This document shows, in pieces, positions 17,918 through 25,945 of a stretch of DNA of 64,000 bases. The notes under the pieces were generated by a model that saw only the letters and a program-made list of their open reading frames with translations, searched no databases and was not told the origin of the DNA. This stretch comes from Alysiella filiformis (GTDB taxonomy: Bacteria > Pseudomonadota > Gammaproteobacteria > Burkholderiales > Neisseriaceae), in assembly GCF_014054525.1 (NCBI RefSeq), contig NZ_CP059564.1, positions 568,357-632,356 of the forward strand. Reading direction: 5' to 3'. A program made the position numbers and the translations under genes. The first letter of the stretch is position 1. Each line of letters opens with the position of its first letter.

Positions 17918-18139
17918 TTATACGTTGCGTTTGAACATATTGCCGTATTTTTGGTTGAATTTATCTACGCGACCTGCGGTGTCCACGATTTTTTGTTTGC
18001 CTGTGTAAAATGGGTGGCAGTCGGAGCAAACTTCAATGTTGAAGTCGGTTTTGCTCATGGCAGATTTGGTAACGAATTTGTTGCCGCAAGAGCAGGTTAC
18101 GTTTACGTCATGGTATTCTGGATGAACGTCTTGTTTCAT
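17918..18139 (-). CDS. rpmE: 50S ribosomal protein L31, zinc-binding form
   Basis: The product is 73 residues with four zinc ligands in the CSC (16, 18) and CSDC (38, 41) pairs, then the [24 protein letters not shown] signature. L31 bridges the subunits and serves as a zinc reserve. It is a single-gene unit with its own promoter (18214-18242) and terminator. The 68-base leader includes GGGTA and TACCC blocks that could pair close to the ribosome binding site AAGGAC. Confidence 0.97.
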   Translation of the reverse strand: MKQDVHPEYHDVNVTCSCGNKFVTKSAMSKTDFNIEVCSDCHPFYTGKQKIVDTAGRVDKFNQKYGNMFKRNV

Positions 18140-18213
18140 TTGGAAATGTCCTTAAAAAGCGGGTATGGGGGTTGTACCCACACCTCTTGTTGAAAAAAAA
18201 AGTTAAGCTGCGG

Positions 18214-18242
18214 ATTATGCAGCTTTTCAGGCAGCTTGGCAA
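18214..18242 (-). promoter_or_regulatory. Promoter of rpmE
   Basis: On the minus strand TTGCCA and CATAAT are separated by exactly 17 bases. The spacer is largely made of a degenerate uptake sequence (AGCTGCCTGAAAAGCTG). Transcription would start near 18207. Confidence 0.65.
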
Positions 18243-18270
18243 GCATTTTCAGGCTGCCTGAACAAGGCGA

Positions 18271-18711
18271 TTAGTTGCAATATTTGGCAATGTCCGCATC
18301 GTAGCGTGGAATCAGCTCATCTTTATTGCGGGCGTTTTCGGCAAATTGGCGATTGCGTTTTGATGCTTCACAGTTGGCGGATTTGGTTTCTTGTTCTTTT
18401 TTCAGGTTTTCGGCTTGAATTTTGGCGTTTTGCTCTTCAACGTTTTTGTTTTGGGCGGCAATTTGTTTATTCAATTCAGCTTGTTGTTCTGCCAAAGAAG
18501 GGGGCGTAATCGGTTTTTGTTCCAAGCGAATCACGCTTTGGCTGCGAATGTTCATGCGGCTGTTGTGTTTGTCCAATTTCAAGCCGTAGGGGGTATCGGA
18601 ATAGACGTTGGTTGCGCCATTTTTCCATGTGTACACGTCTTTTTCGGCTGCCCATGCGCCTGCCGAGGTACACAATGCGATTGCGGTGAATGCGGTTAGG
18701 ATTTTTTTCAT
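18271..18711 (-). CDS. Exported DUF4124-like protein
   Basis: From ATG 18711 (MKKILTAFTAIALCTSAGAWAA) the product is 146 residues; the longer frame upstream is discarded because AAGGAAAT is well placed for this start and the signal peptide then comes first. Cleavage after AWA is likely. The mature N-terminus KDVYTWKNGATNVYSDTPY is the DUF4124 pattern, followed by a proline linker and a charged helix rich in Gln, Glu and Lys (about residues 75-115) that may be coiled coil. A Cys near the end (KYCN) and one at about 115 could form a disulphide. Function unknown; periplasmic. Confidence 0.8.
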   Translation of the reverse strand: MKKILTAFTAIALCTSAGAWAAEKDVYTWKNGATNVYSDTPYGLKLDKHNSRMNIRSQSVIRLEQKPITPPSLAEQQAELNKQIAAQNKNVEEQNAKIQAENLKKEQETKSANCEASKRNRQFAENARNKDELIPRYDADIAKYCN

Positions 18712-18828
18712 GATTGATTTCCTTGTGTAAAATTCAAAAGCGATAAATGCAGAATGGTTCATTTTACTGTTTTATGTTTGAAATGTCATGGAAAAACGCT
18801 TTTCAGGCTGCCTGAAAAGGGGCAAATA

Positions 18829-18837
18829 TGCTACAAT
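18829..18837 (+). promoter_or_regulatory. Extended -10 promoter of guaB
   Basis: TGCTACAAT is an extended -10 element 38 bases before the guaB start. The -35 position falls inside an uptake sequence (18801-18817) and does not match the consensus. Confidence 0.5.
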
Positions 18838-18874
18838 GCGTTGCATTTTAAACAAAACCCAAAGGTCTGATAAA

Positions 18875-20341
18875 ATGCGTATCGTAGAAAAAGCCTACAC
18901 TTTTGACGATGTTTTGCTGGTTCCAGCACATTCTACCATTCTCCCCCGCGATGTCTCGCTCAAAACCCATCTTACCCGAAAAATCACTTTAAATTTGCCC
19001 CTGCTCTCTGCCGCAATGGACACCGTTACCGAAGCGCGTTTGGCGATTTCCATGGCTCAAGAAGGCGGCATCGGCATCATTCACAAAAACATGACCCCCG
19101 AACAGCAAGCCGAAACCGTGCGTAAAGTCAAACGCCACGAAAGCGGCATTGTGAAAGACCCCGTTACCGTATCCCCCCATATTTTGATTGGCGATTTGCT
19201 GGCTGAACGCGCCCAACGCAAACGCAAAATGTCGGGTTTGCCCGTGGTGGAAAACGGCAAAGTGGTGGGCATTGTTACCACACGCGATTTGCGTTTTGAA
19301 ACGCGCTTGGATTTGCCCGTGTCGGCAATTATGACACCGCGCGACAAATTGGTTTCCGTACCCGTTGGCACGTCCATTGAAGAAGCGCGTGAAGTGATGC
19401 ACCAACACAAAATTGAGCGCGTTTTGGTGTTGAACGAGCAAGACGAATTGCGCGGATTGATTACGGTAAAAGACATCATCAAAACCACCGAATTTCCCAA
19501 TGCCAATAAAGACCACGAAGGACGTTTGCGCGTGGGCGCGGCAGTCGGCACGGGCGCGGATACCGAAGAGCGTGTTCGCGCCCTTGTTGCGGCTGGCGTG
19601 GACGTGATTGTGGTGGACACGGCACACGGACACAGCCAAGGCGTGATTGACCGCGTGAAATGGGTTAAACAAAACTTTCCTGATGTGCAAGTGATAGGTG
19701 GCAACATTGCCACCGCCGCCGCTGCGCGTGATTTGGTGGCGGCTGGCGCAGACGCGGTAAAAGTGGGCATTGGACCGGGTTCCATTTGCACCACGCGCAT
19801 TGTGGCGGGTGTGGGCGTACCGCAATTAACTGCCGTTTCCAATGTTGCCGAAGCGGTAAAAGGCACAGGCGTTTCGGTGATTGCAGACGGTGGCATTCGT
19901 TTTTCAGGCGACATTGCCAAGGCGTTGGCGGCTGGGGCGCATTGTGTGATGTTGGGCGGCATGTTTGCTGGCACAGACGAAGCACCAGGGGAAATTGAAT
20001 TGTATCAAGGACGTGCGTATAAATCGTATCGCGGCATGGGTTCATTGGGCGCGATGAGTCAAGGTTCCAACGACCGCTATTTCCAAGACAAACAGGAAAG
20101 CACCGACAAATACGTCCCCGAAGGCATTGAAGGGCGCGTGCCGCACAAGGGTCCGATTGTGAACATCATTCATCAGTTGGTGGGCGGTTTGCGTTCCAGC
20201 ATGGGCTATTTGGGTTGCGCGAATATTGCGGAAATGCACGAAAAAGCGGAATTTGTGGAAATCACATCGGCAGGCATGAGCGAATCGCATGTTCACGATG
20301 TGCAGATTACGAAAGAGGCTCCGAATTATCAGCGTGGGTGA
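18875..20341 (+). CDS. guaB: Inosine-5'-monophosphate dehydrogenase
   Basis: The product is 488 residues from ATG 18875 ([18 protein letters not shown]); an in-frame upstream ATG would translate an uptake sequence. The TIM barrel is interrupted by two CBS domains (about residues 95-205). The catalytic Cys305 lies in GPGSICTTR and the flap ends in a [11 protein letters not shown] segment. The enzyme oxidises IMP to XMP, the first committed step of GMP synthesis. It is a single gene with AAAGG upstream; guaA is not in the window. Two uptake sequences follow the stop. Confidence 0.97.
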   Translation: MRIVEKAYTFDDVLLVPAHSTILPRDVSLKTHLTRKITLNLPLLSAAMDTVTEARLAISMAQEGGIGIIHKNMTPEQQAETVRKVKRHESGIVKDPVTVSPHILIGDLLAERAQRKRKMSGLPVVENGKVVGIVTTRDLRFETRLDLPVSAIMTPRDKLVSVPVGTSIEEAREVMHQHKIERVLVLNEQDELRGLITVKDIIKTTEFPNANKDHEGRLRVGAAVGTGADTEERVRALVAAGVDVIVVDTAHGHSQGVIDRVKWVKQNFPDVQVIGGNIATAAAARDLVAAGADAVKVGIGPGSICTTRIVAGVGVPQLTAVSNVAEAVKGTGVSVIADGGIRFSGDIAKALAAGAHCVMLGGMFAGTDEAPGEIELYQGRAYKSYRGMGSLGAMSQGSNDRYFQDKQESTDKYVPEGIEGRVPHKGPIVNIIHQLVGGLRSSMGYLGCANIAEMHEKAEFVEITSAGMSESHVHDVQITKEAPNYQRG

Positions 20342-20403
20342 TGTGAAATAAAATTCAGGCTGCCTGAAAAATAAAAAATACTTTTCAGGCTGCCTGAACT
20401 TTT

Positions 20404-20481
20404 GTAGGGTGCGCCGTGCGCACCTATTTATCCACAAAATCAAATAATTGTGATGAAATTGGTGCGCACGGCGCACCCTAC
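20404..20481. repeat. 78-bp palindromic repeat with 21-bp perfect arms
   Basis: The left arm GTAGGGTGCGCCGTGCGCAC(C) (20404-20424) and its exact complement (20461-20481) enclose a 36-base AT-rich centre. Related but less perfect blocks lie at 20523-20556 (GGTGCGTAA...TTACGCACC) and 21115-21181. The unit has no coding content and could fold as a cruciform or an RNA hairpin downstream of guaB. Confidence 0.85.
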
Positions 20482-20579
20482 GCAACTGACACATTTTGAA
20501 GTAAAAATAGAGAAAAAAATAAAGGTGCGTAAATGGTGCGTGTTACGCACCTTACGATTGCAATTAAAAGGTTAATTCT

Positions 20580-20912
20580 ATGAAACAATTTAATTCCTTA
20601 TCTGAGTTATTAAATAACAGTCATTATTTAAATCATAATGAATGGATTTATACCAATCTTGATTTATGGCATCAAAATCCAAACGATTGTATTTTTTATT
20701 ATATTACCGATGATTATATCAATAATTTAAACGATGATGAAGTTTATTTGGACGATGAAGGACTTGAAATGCCAATCGCTGTCCAATCCTTAAATTTAGG
20801 AAGTTTTTTAATCATTGGCGAGATTGCTTATATTTATGATAAAAATGATAAGAATATTGACAAAACCATTGATGAAATCAATCATTATCGAGAATTTGAT
20901 GGTTTTTTATGA
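20580..20912 (+). CDS. Small acidic hypothetical protein in an AT-rich islet
   Basis: The product is 110 residues, starting MKQFNSLSELLNNSHYL, with AAAGG 12 bases upstream. It is strongly acidic (DDEVYLDDEG and many Asn and Asp), with no signal peptide and one hydrophobic patch (LGSFLIIGEIAYIY). Codons are far richer in A and T than in neighbouring genes, a sign of recent acquisition. Size, charge and setting resemble orphan immunity proteins of toxin systems, but I recognise no family and see no toxin gene. Confidence 0.6.
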   Translation: MKQFNSLSELLNNSHYLNHNEWIYTNLDLWHQNPNDCIFYYITDDYINNLNDDEVYLDDEGLEMPIAVQSLNLGSFLIIGEIAYIYDKNDKNIDKTIDEINHYREFDGFL

Positions 20913-20948
20913 CAGTTTTAAATTATGGAAAATTAAGGTTACAAATAT

Positions 20949-21086
20949 ATGACTTTCATTCCAAAAAGCATTGCCAGTGATACGGTTTATTTTTACAAAA
21001 TACAATATAAAATAATGTATATGATTGGGGTGGTTTTTATTACAATTTTTACCTTAACCGCTCTATCAATGGAAGGTACCTACTGA
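20949..21086 (+). CDS. Possible 45-residue membrane peptide
   Basis: This short frame starts MTFIPKSIASDTVYFYK and contains one likely membrane segment (MIGVVFITIFTLTAL). It starts 37 bases after the acidic protein gene and shares its AT-rich composition. A weak AAGG lies 13 bases upstream. It may be a real small protein or the remnant of a longer one; the sequence alone does not settle this. Confidence 0.3.
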   Translation: MTFIPKSIASDTVYFYKIQYKIMYMIGVVFITIFTLTALSMEGTY

Positions 21087-21114
21087 TTTTAATCAAATTG
21101 ATAGAATTCAGCCA

Positions 21115-21181
21115 TGTAGGGTGCGTACCACGCACCATTTTCCCCAATTTTTCAATTATTTGGTGCGTAATACGCACCCCA
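21115..21181. repeat. GTAGGGTGCG-type inverted repeat
   Basis: GTAGGGTGCGTACCACGCAC at the left and GGTGCGTAATACGCACCCC at the right are related to the palindromic repeat at 20404-20481. The two repeats bracket the AT-rich islet with the two small unknown genes. Confidence 0.65.
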
Positions 21182-21192
21182 CCTCAAAAATG

Positions 21193-21777
21193 ATGAATAC
21201 CCAAACCCAAATCGCCCAATATTTCAACAAACTCAATTTCAGGCAGCCTGAAACCACACCCCCACTCCACGCCCAAATTCTCCCCACGCCTTTGGGCGAT
21301 ATGCTGGCAATTTGCTCTGCCACAGGCTTGTGTTTGCTGGAATTTGTTGGGCAAGCGCGTTTGGACAGCGAAATCCGCCAAATCGCCCAAGCCAAACGTG
21401 CGGCAATCGTTTTTCAACCCCATGATTTATTAAAAGAAGTTGCCGAGCAGGTGCAATCTTATTTTTCAGGCAGCCTGAAAAATTTTTCCGTGCCATTGGA
21501 TTGTGTTGGCACGGATTTTCAACAGCGCGTGTGGCGCATTCTGCAAACCATTCCCTATGGCGAAACAATCTCTTACGCGGAACAAGCCGCCAAATTGGGC
21601 AATCCCAAAGCCGTTCGTGCGGTGGCAGCGGCAAATGGGCGCAACAAAATTTCCATTATCGTGCCATGCCACCGCGTGATTGGCAGCAACGGCACGCTTA
21701 CAGGCTATGCAGGCGGCTTGTCGCGCAAACAATTTTTGTTGGATTGGGAACGCGACCACGCTTTTCAGGCAGCCTGA
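21193..21777 (+). CDS. ogt: Methylated-DNA--protein-cysteine methyltransferase
   Basis: The product is about 194 residues from ATG 21193 (or 21190); longer starts read through the repeat upstream. The C-terminal domain has the Ada/Ogt signature: FQQRVWRILQTIPYGETISY as DNA-reading helix region and IVPCHRVIG with the methyl-accepting Cys159. The enzyme repairs O6-methylguanine. Three uptake sequences are translated: FRQPE near residue 18, SGSLK near residue 95 in the domain linker, and FQAA at the C-terminus with the stop codon. Confidence 0.95.
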   Translation: MNTQTQIAQYFNKLNFRQPETTPPLHAQILPTPLGDMLAICSATGLCLLEFVGQARLDSEIRQIAQAKRAAIVFQPHDLLKEVAEQVQSYFSGSLKNFSVPLDCVGTDFQQRVWRILQTIPYGETISYAEQAAKLGNPKAVRAVAAANGRNKISIIVPCHRVIGSNGTLTGYAGGLSRKQFLLDWERDHAFQAA

Positions 21778-21832
21778 AACGCTTTTTGTAGTACAATCGT
21801 GCGATGTTTGTTTGTGAAAATCCCGATTGATT

Positions 21833-22318
21833 ATGAAACGCCATTTCCCCTATTTTTTGACCGCTTTGGCGGCGATTGTTTTAGACCAAATCTCCAAATG
21901 GGCGATTTTAGCCCGCTTTCACGATTTTGAACGGCTCAACATCATTCCCCAATTCTTTGATTTAACGCTGGTTTACAACTACGGTGCGGCATTCAGCTTT
22001 TTGGCGAACCACAATGGTTGGCAGAAATATTTTTTCATTGTGCTGGCGTTTGTGATTAGCGGCTGGCTGGTAAACGAAATCCGCAAAGGCAGCATGGGCA
22101 AGCTGGGCAATTTTGCGGCGGCGATGATTATTGGCGGCGCGTTTGGCAATGTGATAGACCGTTTTATTCACGGAAAAGTGGTTGATTTTATTTTGGTTTA
22201 TTATCAAGATTGGTACTATCCTGCGTTTAATGTTGCCGACAGCTTTATTTGCGTGGGCGCGGCTTTGCTCATCATTGACGGCATCAAGCAAGCAAAAAAA
22301 GCGAAACAGGCAGCCTGA
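21833..22318 (+). CDS. lspA: Lipoprotein signal peptidase
   Basis: The product is 161 residues from ATG 21833 (MKRHFPYFLTALAAIVLDQ); a TTG two codons upstream is less likely. Four membrane segments and the two catalytic aspartates are visible: Asp in GNVIDRFIHGKVVDF and in PAFNVADSFI. LspA cleaves the signal peptide of lipidated prolipoproteins in the inner membrane. A possible -10 (TACAAT) lies at 21792-21797. The C-terminal QAA and the stop come from a partial uptake sequence. Confidence 0.97.
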   Translation: MKRHFPYFLTALAAIVLDQISKWAILARFHDFERLNIIPQFFDLTLVYNYGAAFSFLANHNGWQKYFFIVLAFVISGWLVNEIRKGSMGKLGNFAAAMIIGGAFGNVIDRFIHGKVVDFILVYYQDWYYPAFNVADSFICVGAALLIIDGIKQAKKAKQAA

Positions 22319-22378
22319 AACAGTCAAAGTCCCATTATGCCAACACAGGCGAAAACCCCTTGTTTGCCAGAAATCAAA

Positions 22379-22410
22379 TTGATTGGGTTTGATATTTGAT
22401 TGTGTAGAAT
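22379..22410 (+). promoter_or_regulatory. Possible promoter of the J-like gene
   Basis: TTGGGT (22383-22388) and TAGAAT (22405-22410) are 16 bases apart, ending 24 bases before the ATG of the following gene. The match is moderate. Confidence 0.35.
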
Positions 22411-22434
22411 AGCGAAAGCCTGAAAGTTTGCACC

Positions 22435-23193
22435 ATGAAAAATTATTACGCCCTATTGCAAGTTCATGTTTTGGCTGACCAAAAAACCTTGCAACGCGCC
22501 ATCAGGCATTGCGCCCAGCAACAAAGTTTGCCATTGGCAGAATTGCAAACCATACAAGCCATTTTGTTGGACCCCGAACGCAAGCAGGTTTACGACCAAC
22601 AACTGCTGGCGCAGTTTCCCGAATTGCTGCAAGAAGCCAAAATTGCCCAACAAAAACAAGCCGAATACCGCCAAAAACAAGCGTTTCAGGCTGCCGTGAA
22701 ACGTGGCGAACTGGAAATCAGGGAAAGCACTAATCCTTATTTTCGTTTTGACAGAATGCCTTCTTTCTTGTGTATGTTGGCAATCACTTTTTTGTTGGGG
22801 CATGTGCTGGGGGGTGTGCATGGATTATTTTCTCGTCATATGGAACATTTAGCCAAAGAACAGGCACGCAATCCGAACAATATTCACACCGCGTGTTTGC
22901 AATTTGTGAAAACCCAACCTTTGGCTATGCAAAAAGGTGCATCGGAAGACATCTATCGTGTTTACCATAAAGGCAAAACCTATCGGCAATCTGACGAATA
23001 TATGTGGGACATTCGGGAATTTCCTTTTGGGCAATATACTTGGCAACACCAAGCAAATTGGTTTAGGCAAATCAAACAGTTGCGCCCCAGCCAATGTATG
23101 CCTGTGCGCTACATTCACGTTGATTTTTTATGGTGGGATTATGGTTTTGTGTATGATATGGCTGGCGAACCGATAAATCAGTCTTCATTTTAA
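22435..23193 (+). CDS. Membrane protein with degenerate J domain
   Basis: The product is 252 residues. The first 70 residues look like a J domain (YYALLQV, a basic helix [12 protein letters not shown], then [14 protein letters not shown]) but the HPD tripeptide required for DnaK stimulation is missing. A Gln/Lys-rich helix follows, containing a translated uptake-like sequence (FQAAVKRG), then one membrane segment (about 110-130, [19 protein letters not shown]) and a C-terminal domain with Trp-rich sequence ([24 protein letters not shown]) likely in the periplasm. It lies between lspA and ispH. Function unknown. Confidence 0.7.
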   Translation: MKNYYALLQVHVLADQKTLQRAIRHCAQQQSLPLAELQTIQAILLDPERKQVYDQQLLAQFPELLQEAKIAQQKQAEYRQKQAFQAAVKRGELEIRESTNPYFRFDRMPSFLCMLAITFLLGHVLGGVHGLFSRHMEHLAKEQARNPNNIHTACLQFVKTQPLAMQKGASEDIYRVYHKGKTYRQSDEYMWDIREFPFGQYTWQHQANWFRQIKQLRPSQCMPVRYIHVDFLWWDYGFVYDMAGEPINQSSF

Positions 23194-23245
23194 TTTCAGG
23201 CAGCCTGAAACCCCAACCCACACATTATTAAAAGAGAACAAAAAC

Positions 23246-24181
23246 ATGACCCAAAAAACCATTACCCTAGCCAACCCACGCGGCTTTTGCGCGGGCGTAG
23301 ACAGAGCCATCAGCATTGTAGAACGCGCCTTGGAAGAATACGGTGCACCGATTTACGTTCGCCACGAAGTCGTGCACAACAAATTTGTGGTGGACAATTT
23401 GCGCGACAAAGGCGCGATTTTCATTGAAAATTTGGCAGACGTGCCACAAGGCGCAACCCTGATTTATTCCGCGCATGGCGTGAGCAAAGCCGTGCAAGCC
23501 GAAGCTGCCGAACGCGGTTTCCGCGTGTTTGACGCGACCTGTCCGCTCGTAACCAAAGTGCATAAAGAAGTGGCGCGTTTGGACGAACAAGGCTACGAAA
23601 TCATCATGATTGGACACGCAGGACACGTTGAAGTGGAAGGCACCATGGGGCAACTGCCGTCTGGCAAAATGAAATTGGTGGAAGTGGTGGACGATGTGGC
23701 GGATTTGGTGGTGCAAAATCCCGATAAATTGGCGTATGTCAGCCAAACCACGCTTTCGGTTGATGAAACCAAAGACATCATCACCGCCCTGAATGCGCGT
23801 TTCCCCAACATCAAAAATCCGCACAAAGAAGACATTTGCTACGCCACCACCAATCGCCAAAAAGCCGTGAAAGATTTGGCAAATGAATGCGATATTGTGA
23901 TTGTGGTTGGCTCGCCAGCCTCGTCCAACAGCAACCGTTTGCGCGAAGTGGCAGCAGGCTTGGGCGTGGACGCTTACATGGTGGACAACGCATCTTATCT
24001 GGAAAAACAATGGTTTGACGGCAAAACAAAAGTCGGCGTTACCGCAGGCGCGTCAGCCCCCGAAGTGTTGGTGCAAGGTGTGATTGAGCAAATCCGCGCG
24101 TGGGGCATTGACGATGTGCAACAAGGCGATGGCGAACCTGAAACCATCGTGTTTGTGTTGCCCAAAGAATTGCGAAAATAA
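23246..24181 (+). CDS. ispH: 4-hydroxy-3-methylbut-2-enyl diphosphate reductase
   Basis: The product is 311 residues. The three iron-sulphur ligands are Cys15 (PRGFCAGV), Cys99 (ATCPLV) and Cys198 ([10 protein letters not shown]); the catalytic Glu lies in the [14 protein letters not shown] region, and SSNSNRL binds the diphosphate. IspH makes IPP and DMAPP, the last step of the MEP isoprenoid pathway. In Neisseria it commonly lies next to lspA; here the J-like gene stands between. AAGAGAAC is the ribosome binding site. Confidence 0.97.
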   Translation: MTQKTITLANPRGFCAGVDRAISIVERALEEYGAPIYVRHEVVHNKFVVDNLRDKGAIFIENLADVPQGATLIYSAHGVSKAVQAEAAERGFRVFDATCPLVTKVHKEVARLDEQGYEIIMIGHAGHVEVEGTMGQLPSGKMKLVEVVDDVADLVVQNPDKLAYVSQTTLSVDETKDIITALNARFPNIKNPHKEDICYATTNRQKAVKDLANECDIVIVVGSPASSNSNRLREVAAGLGVDAYMVDNASYLEKQWFDGKTKVGVTAGASAPEVLVQGVIEQIRAWGIDDVQQGDGEPETIVFVLPKELRK

Positions 24182-24184
24182 GCG

Positions 24185-24472
24185 TTCAGGCTGCTTGAAT
24201 GGTACACGACAAAAACTTTTAGGCTGCTTGTAACCTGTTCCCTCCCACGCTGGCGGGGGAGGGTTAGGGTGCAGACCTGCCAAGTTCTCATCGTGTCGTA
24301 GGGGCGGATTTTATATCCGCCCTGTGGGAAGTACCACAATTCAAATATCGTAGAAAGGGCAGATATGAAATCTGCCCCTACGAAGTACAGAACTTGGCAA
24401 GTCTGGGGTTAGGGTGGGGGTAAATGGGTGGCAACACCATAAAATTGTCGTGTACTTTTCAGGCAGCCTGAA
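24185..24472. repeat. CCCTCCC repeat, copy 4, split by a MITE
   Basis: A degenerate uptake sequence at 24185 and GTACACGACAAAAACTTTTA lead to CTGTTCCCTCCCACGCTGGC and a G-rich arm, which is interrupted by the MITE at 24272-24405. Afterwards come GGGTGGGGGTAAATGGGTGG, ATTGTCGTGTAC (the complement of the left GTACACGACAA) and an uptake sequence (24458-24472). It fills the 360-base gap between ispH and dnaJ. Confidence 0.8.
24272..24405. mobile_element. 134-bp MITE, copy 2, with 11-bp target duplication
   Basis: This copy is identical to 17569-17702. It is flanked by GGGTTAGGGTG at 24261-24271 and 24406-24416. Because the duplicated sequence differs from that of copy 1, the two are separate insertions rather than a segment duplication. 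Both insertions hit the same family of host repeats. Confidence 0.9.
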
Positions 24473-24541
24473 ACTTGATTTTTCAGGCTGCCGCCTATAT
24501 TTTCCGAATATTGCATTTTCCATATTGAAAAGACACAAATC

Positions 24542-25690
24542 ATGAGCAAAGATTTTTACGAAACACTTGGGGTCAGCCGCTCGTCCAGCGATGATGAAAT
24601 CAAAAAAGCCTATCGCAAATTGGCAATGAAATACCACCCCGACCGCAACCCCGACAACAAAGAAGCCGAAGAAAAATTCAAAGAAATTCAAAAGGCTTAC
24701 GAGACCCTATCCGACCCACAGAAAAAAGCCGCCTACGACCAATACGGACATGCCGCTTTTGAACAAGCAGGTGGATTTGGTGGCGGTGCAGGTGGATTTG
24801 GCGGATTCGGTGGCGGCTTTTCAGGCAGCTTTGGTGGCGATTTTGGCGACATTTTCAGCCAAATGTTTGGCGGCGGCGGACAACGCCAACCCAATTACCA
24901 AGGTGCCGATTTGCAATATGGTGTGGAAATTTCATTAGAAGAAGCCGCCGTGGGTTTGAAAAAGCAAATCACCATTCCCACCCATGCCGAATGCGATGCT
25001 TGCCACGGCTCGGGCGCAAAAGCAGGCACACAAGCCACCACCTGCCGCACCTGTGGCGGTACGGGTACGGTACACGTTCGCCAAGCCATTTTCCAAATTC
25101 AACAAACTTGCCCCACTTGTCATGGTTCGGGCAAGGAAATCAAAGACCCTTGCAACAAATGCCATGGCGAAGGGCGCGTGAAAACCACCAAAACTGTGGA
25201 AGTCAATATTCCAGCAGGCATTGATGATGGACAACGCATTCGCTTAACAGGCGAGGGCGAATTGGGGACAAATGGCGCACCTGCTGGCGATTTGTACATT
25301 CACGTTTCCGTGCGCGAACACAAAATTTTCCAGCGCGACCCACACAATCCCATGGATTTGCATTGTGAGTTGCCCATCAGTTTCACCACTGCCGCATTGG
25401 GGGGCGAAGTGGAAGTGCCTACGCTCAACGGCAAAGTGAAAATGAACGTGCCTGCTGGCACACAAAACGGCAAAAAATTGCGGATTAAAGGCAAAGGCGT
25501 GCCATCGGTACGCGATAATCGTGCCATTGGCGATTTGTATTGCCATGTGATTGTGGAAACGCCCATCAATTTGACCGACCGCCAAAAAGAATTGTTGGCG
25601 GAATTTGAGAAAATTGCCACAGGGCTAGACCGCAGCCAAACGCCACGTCAAAAGGGCTTTTTTGATAAATTGAAAGAGATGTTTGATTAA
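24542..25690 (+). CDS. dnaJ: Chaperone protein DnaJ
   Basis: The product is 382 residues. In order: J domain with HPD (YHPDRNPD, about residues 32-39), a Gly/Phe-rich linker (about 75-115), four CxxCxGxG zinc repeats ([32 protein letters not shown], about 155-225) and the substrate-binding C-terminal domains. DnaJ delivers unfolded proteins to DnaK. dnaK is not in the window. The gene stands alone between repeats, and a possible terminator lies at 25899-25936. Confidence 0.98.
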   Translation: MSKDFYETLGVSRSSSDDEIKKAYRKLAMKYHPDRNPDNKEAEEKFKEIQKAYETLSDPQKKAAYDQYGHAAFEQAGGFGGGAGGFGGFGGGFSGSFGGDFGDIFSQMFGGGGQRQPNYQGADLQYGVEISLEEAAVGLKKQITIPTHAECDACHGSGAKAGTQATTCRTCGGTGTVHVRQAIFQIQQTCPTCHGSGKEIKDPCNKCHGEGRVKTTKTVEVNIPAGIDDGQRIRLTGEGELGTNGAPAGDLYIHVSVREHKIFQRDPHNPMDLHCELPISFTTAALGGEVEVPTLNGKVKMNVPAGTQNGKKLRIKGKGVPSVRDNRAIGDLYCHVIVETPINLTDRQKELLAEFEKIATGLDRSQTPRQKGFFDKLKEMFD

Positions 25691-25718
25691 CGTGAATTTG
25701 GGGTAAATAACTGTCAAT

Positions 25719-25815
25719 GTGCCAAGAAACCAGCTCTCTCCCCATGGGAGAGAGTTGGAGAGAGGGTTTGTTGAGCAGCATGCCCTCTCCCCAGCCCTCT
25801 CCCATAGGGAGAGGG
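25719..25815. repeat. CCCTCTCC repeat, copy 5
   Basis: GTGCCAAGAAACCAGCTCTC opens the unit, followed by the arm CCCCATGGGAGAGAGTTGGA and, after an AT-rich spacer, CCCTCTCCCCAGCCCTCTCC with an AGGGAGAGGG tail. An uptake sequence follows at about 25871-25885. The order of blocks matches copies 1 to 3. Confidence 0.75.
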
Positions 25816-25898
25816 CGTAAAGTTACTTAAATTTATCAATGATTTTTATTCTGAACTCATGTTTGATTCAATTCAGGCAGCCTGAAACCTTAAAACGC

Positions 25899-25936
25899 AA
25901 TGGGGCGGATGATACATCTGCCCCATTTTATTTTTG
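25899..25936 (+). terminator. Terminator between dnaJ and uvrC
   Basis: AATGGGGCGGATG pairs with CATCTGCCCCATT around a three-base loop with one mismatch, followed by TTATTTTT on the plus strand. It stands between convergent genes. The stem is related to the inner part of the MITE (GGCAGAT...ATCTGCC). Confidence 0.7.
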
Positions 25937-25945
25937 TGTGAGCCG

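Noticed and set aside
18989-19974. Two overlapping minus-strand frames opposite guaB
   Set aside because: guaB is clearly the real gene with its catalytic motif; the antisense frames show no family features.
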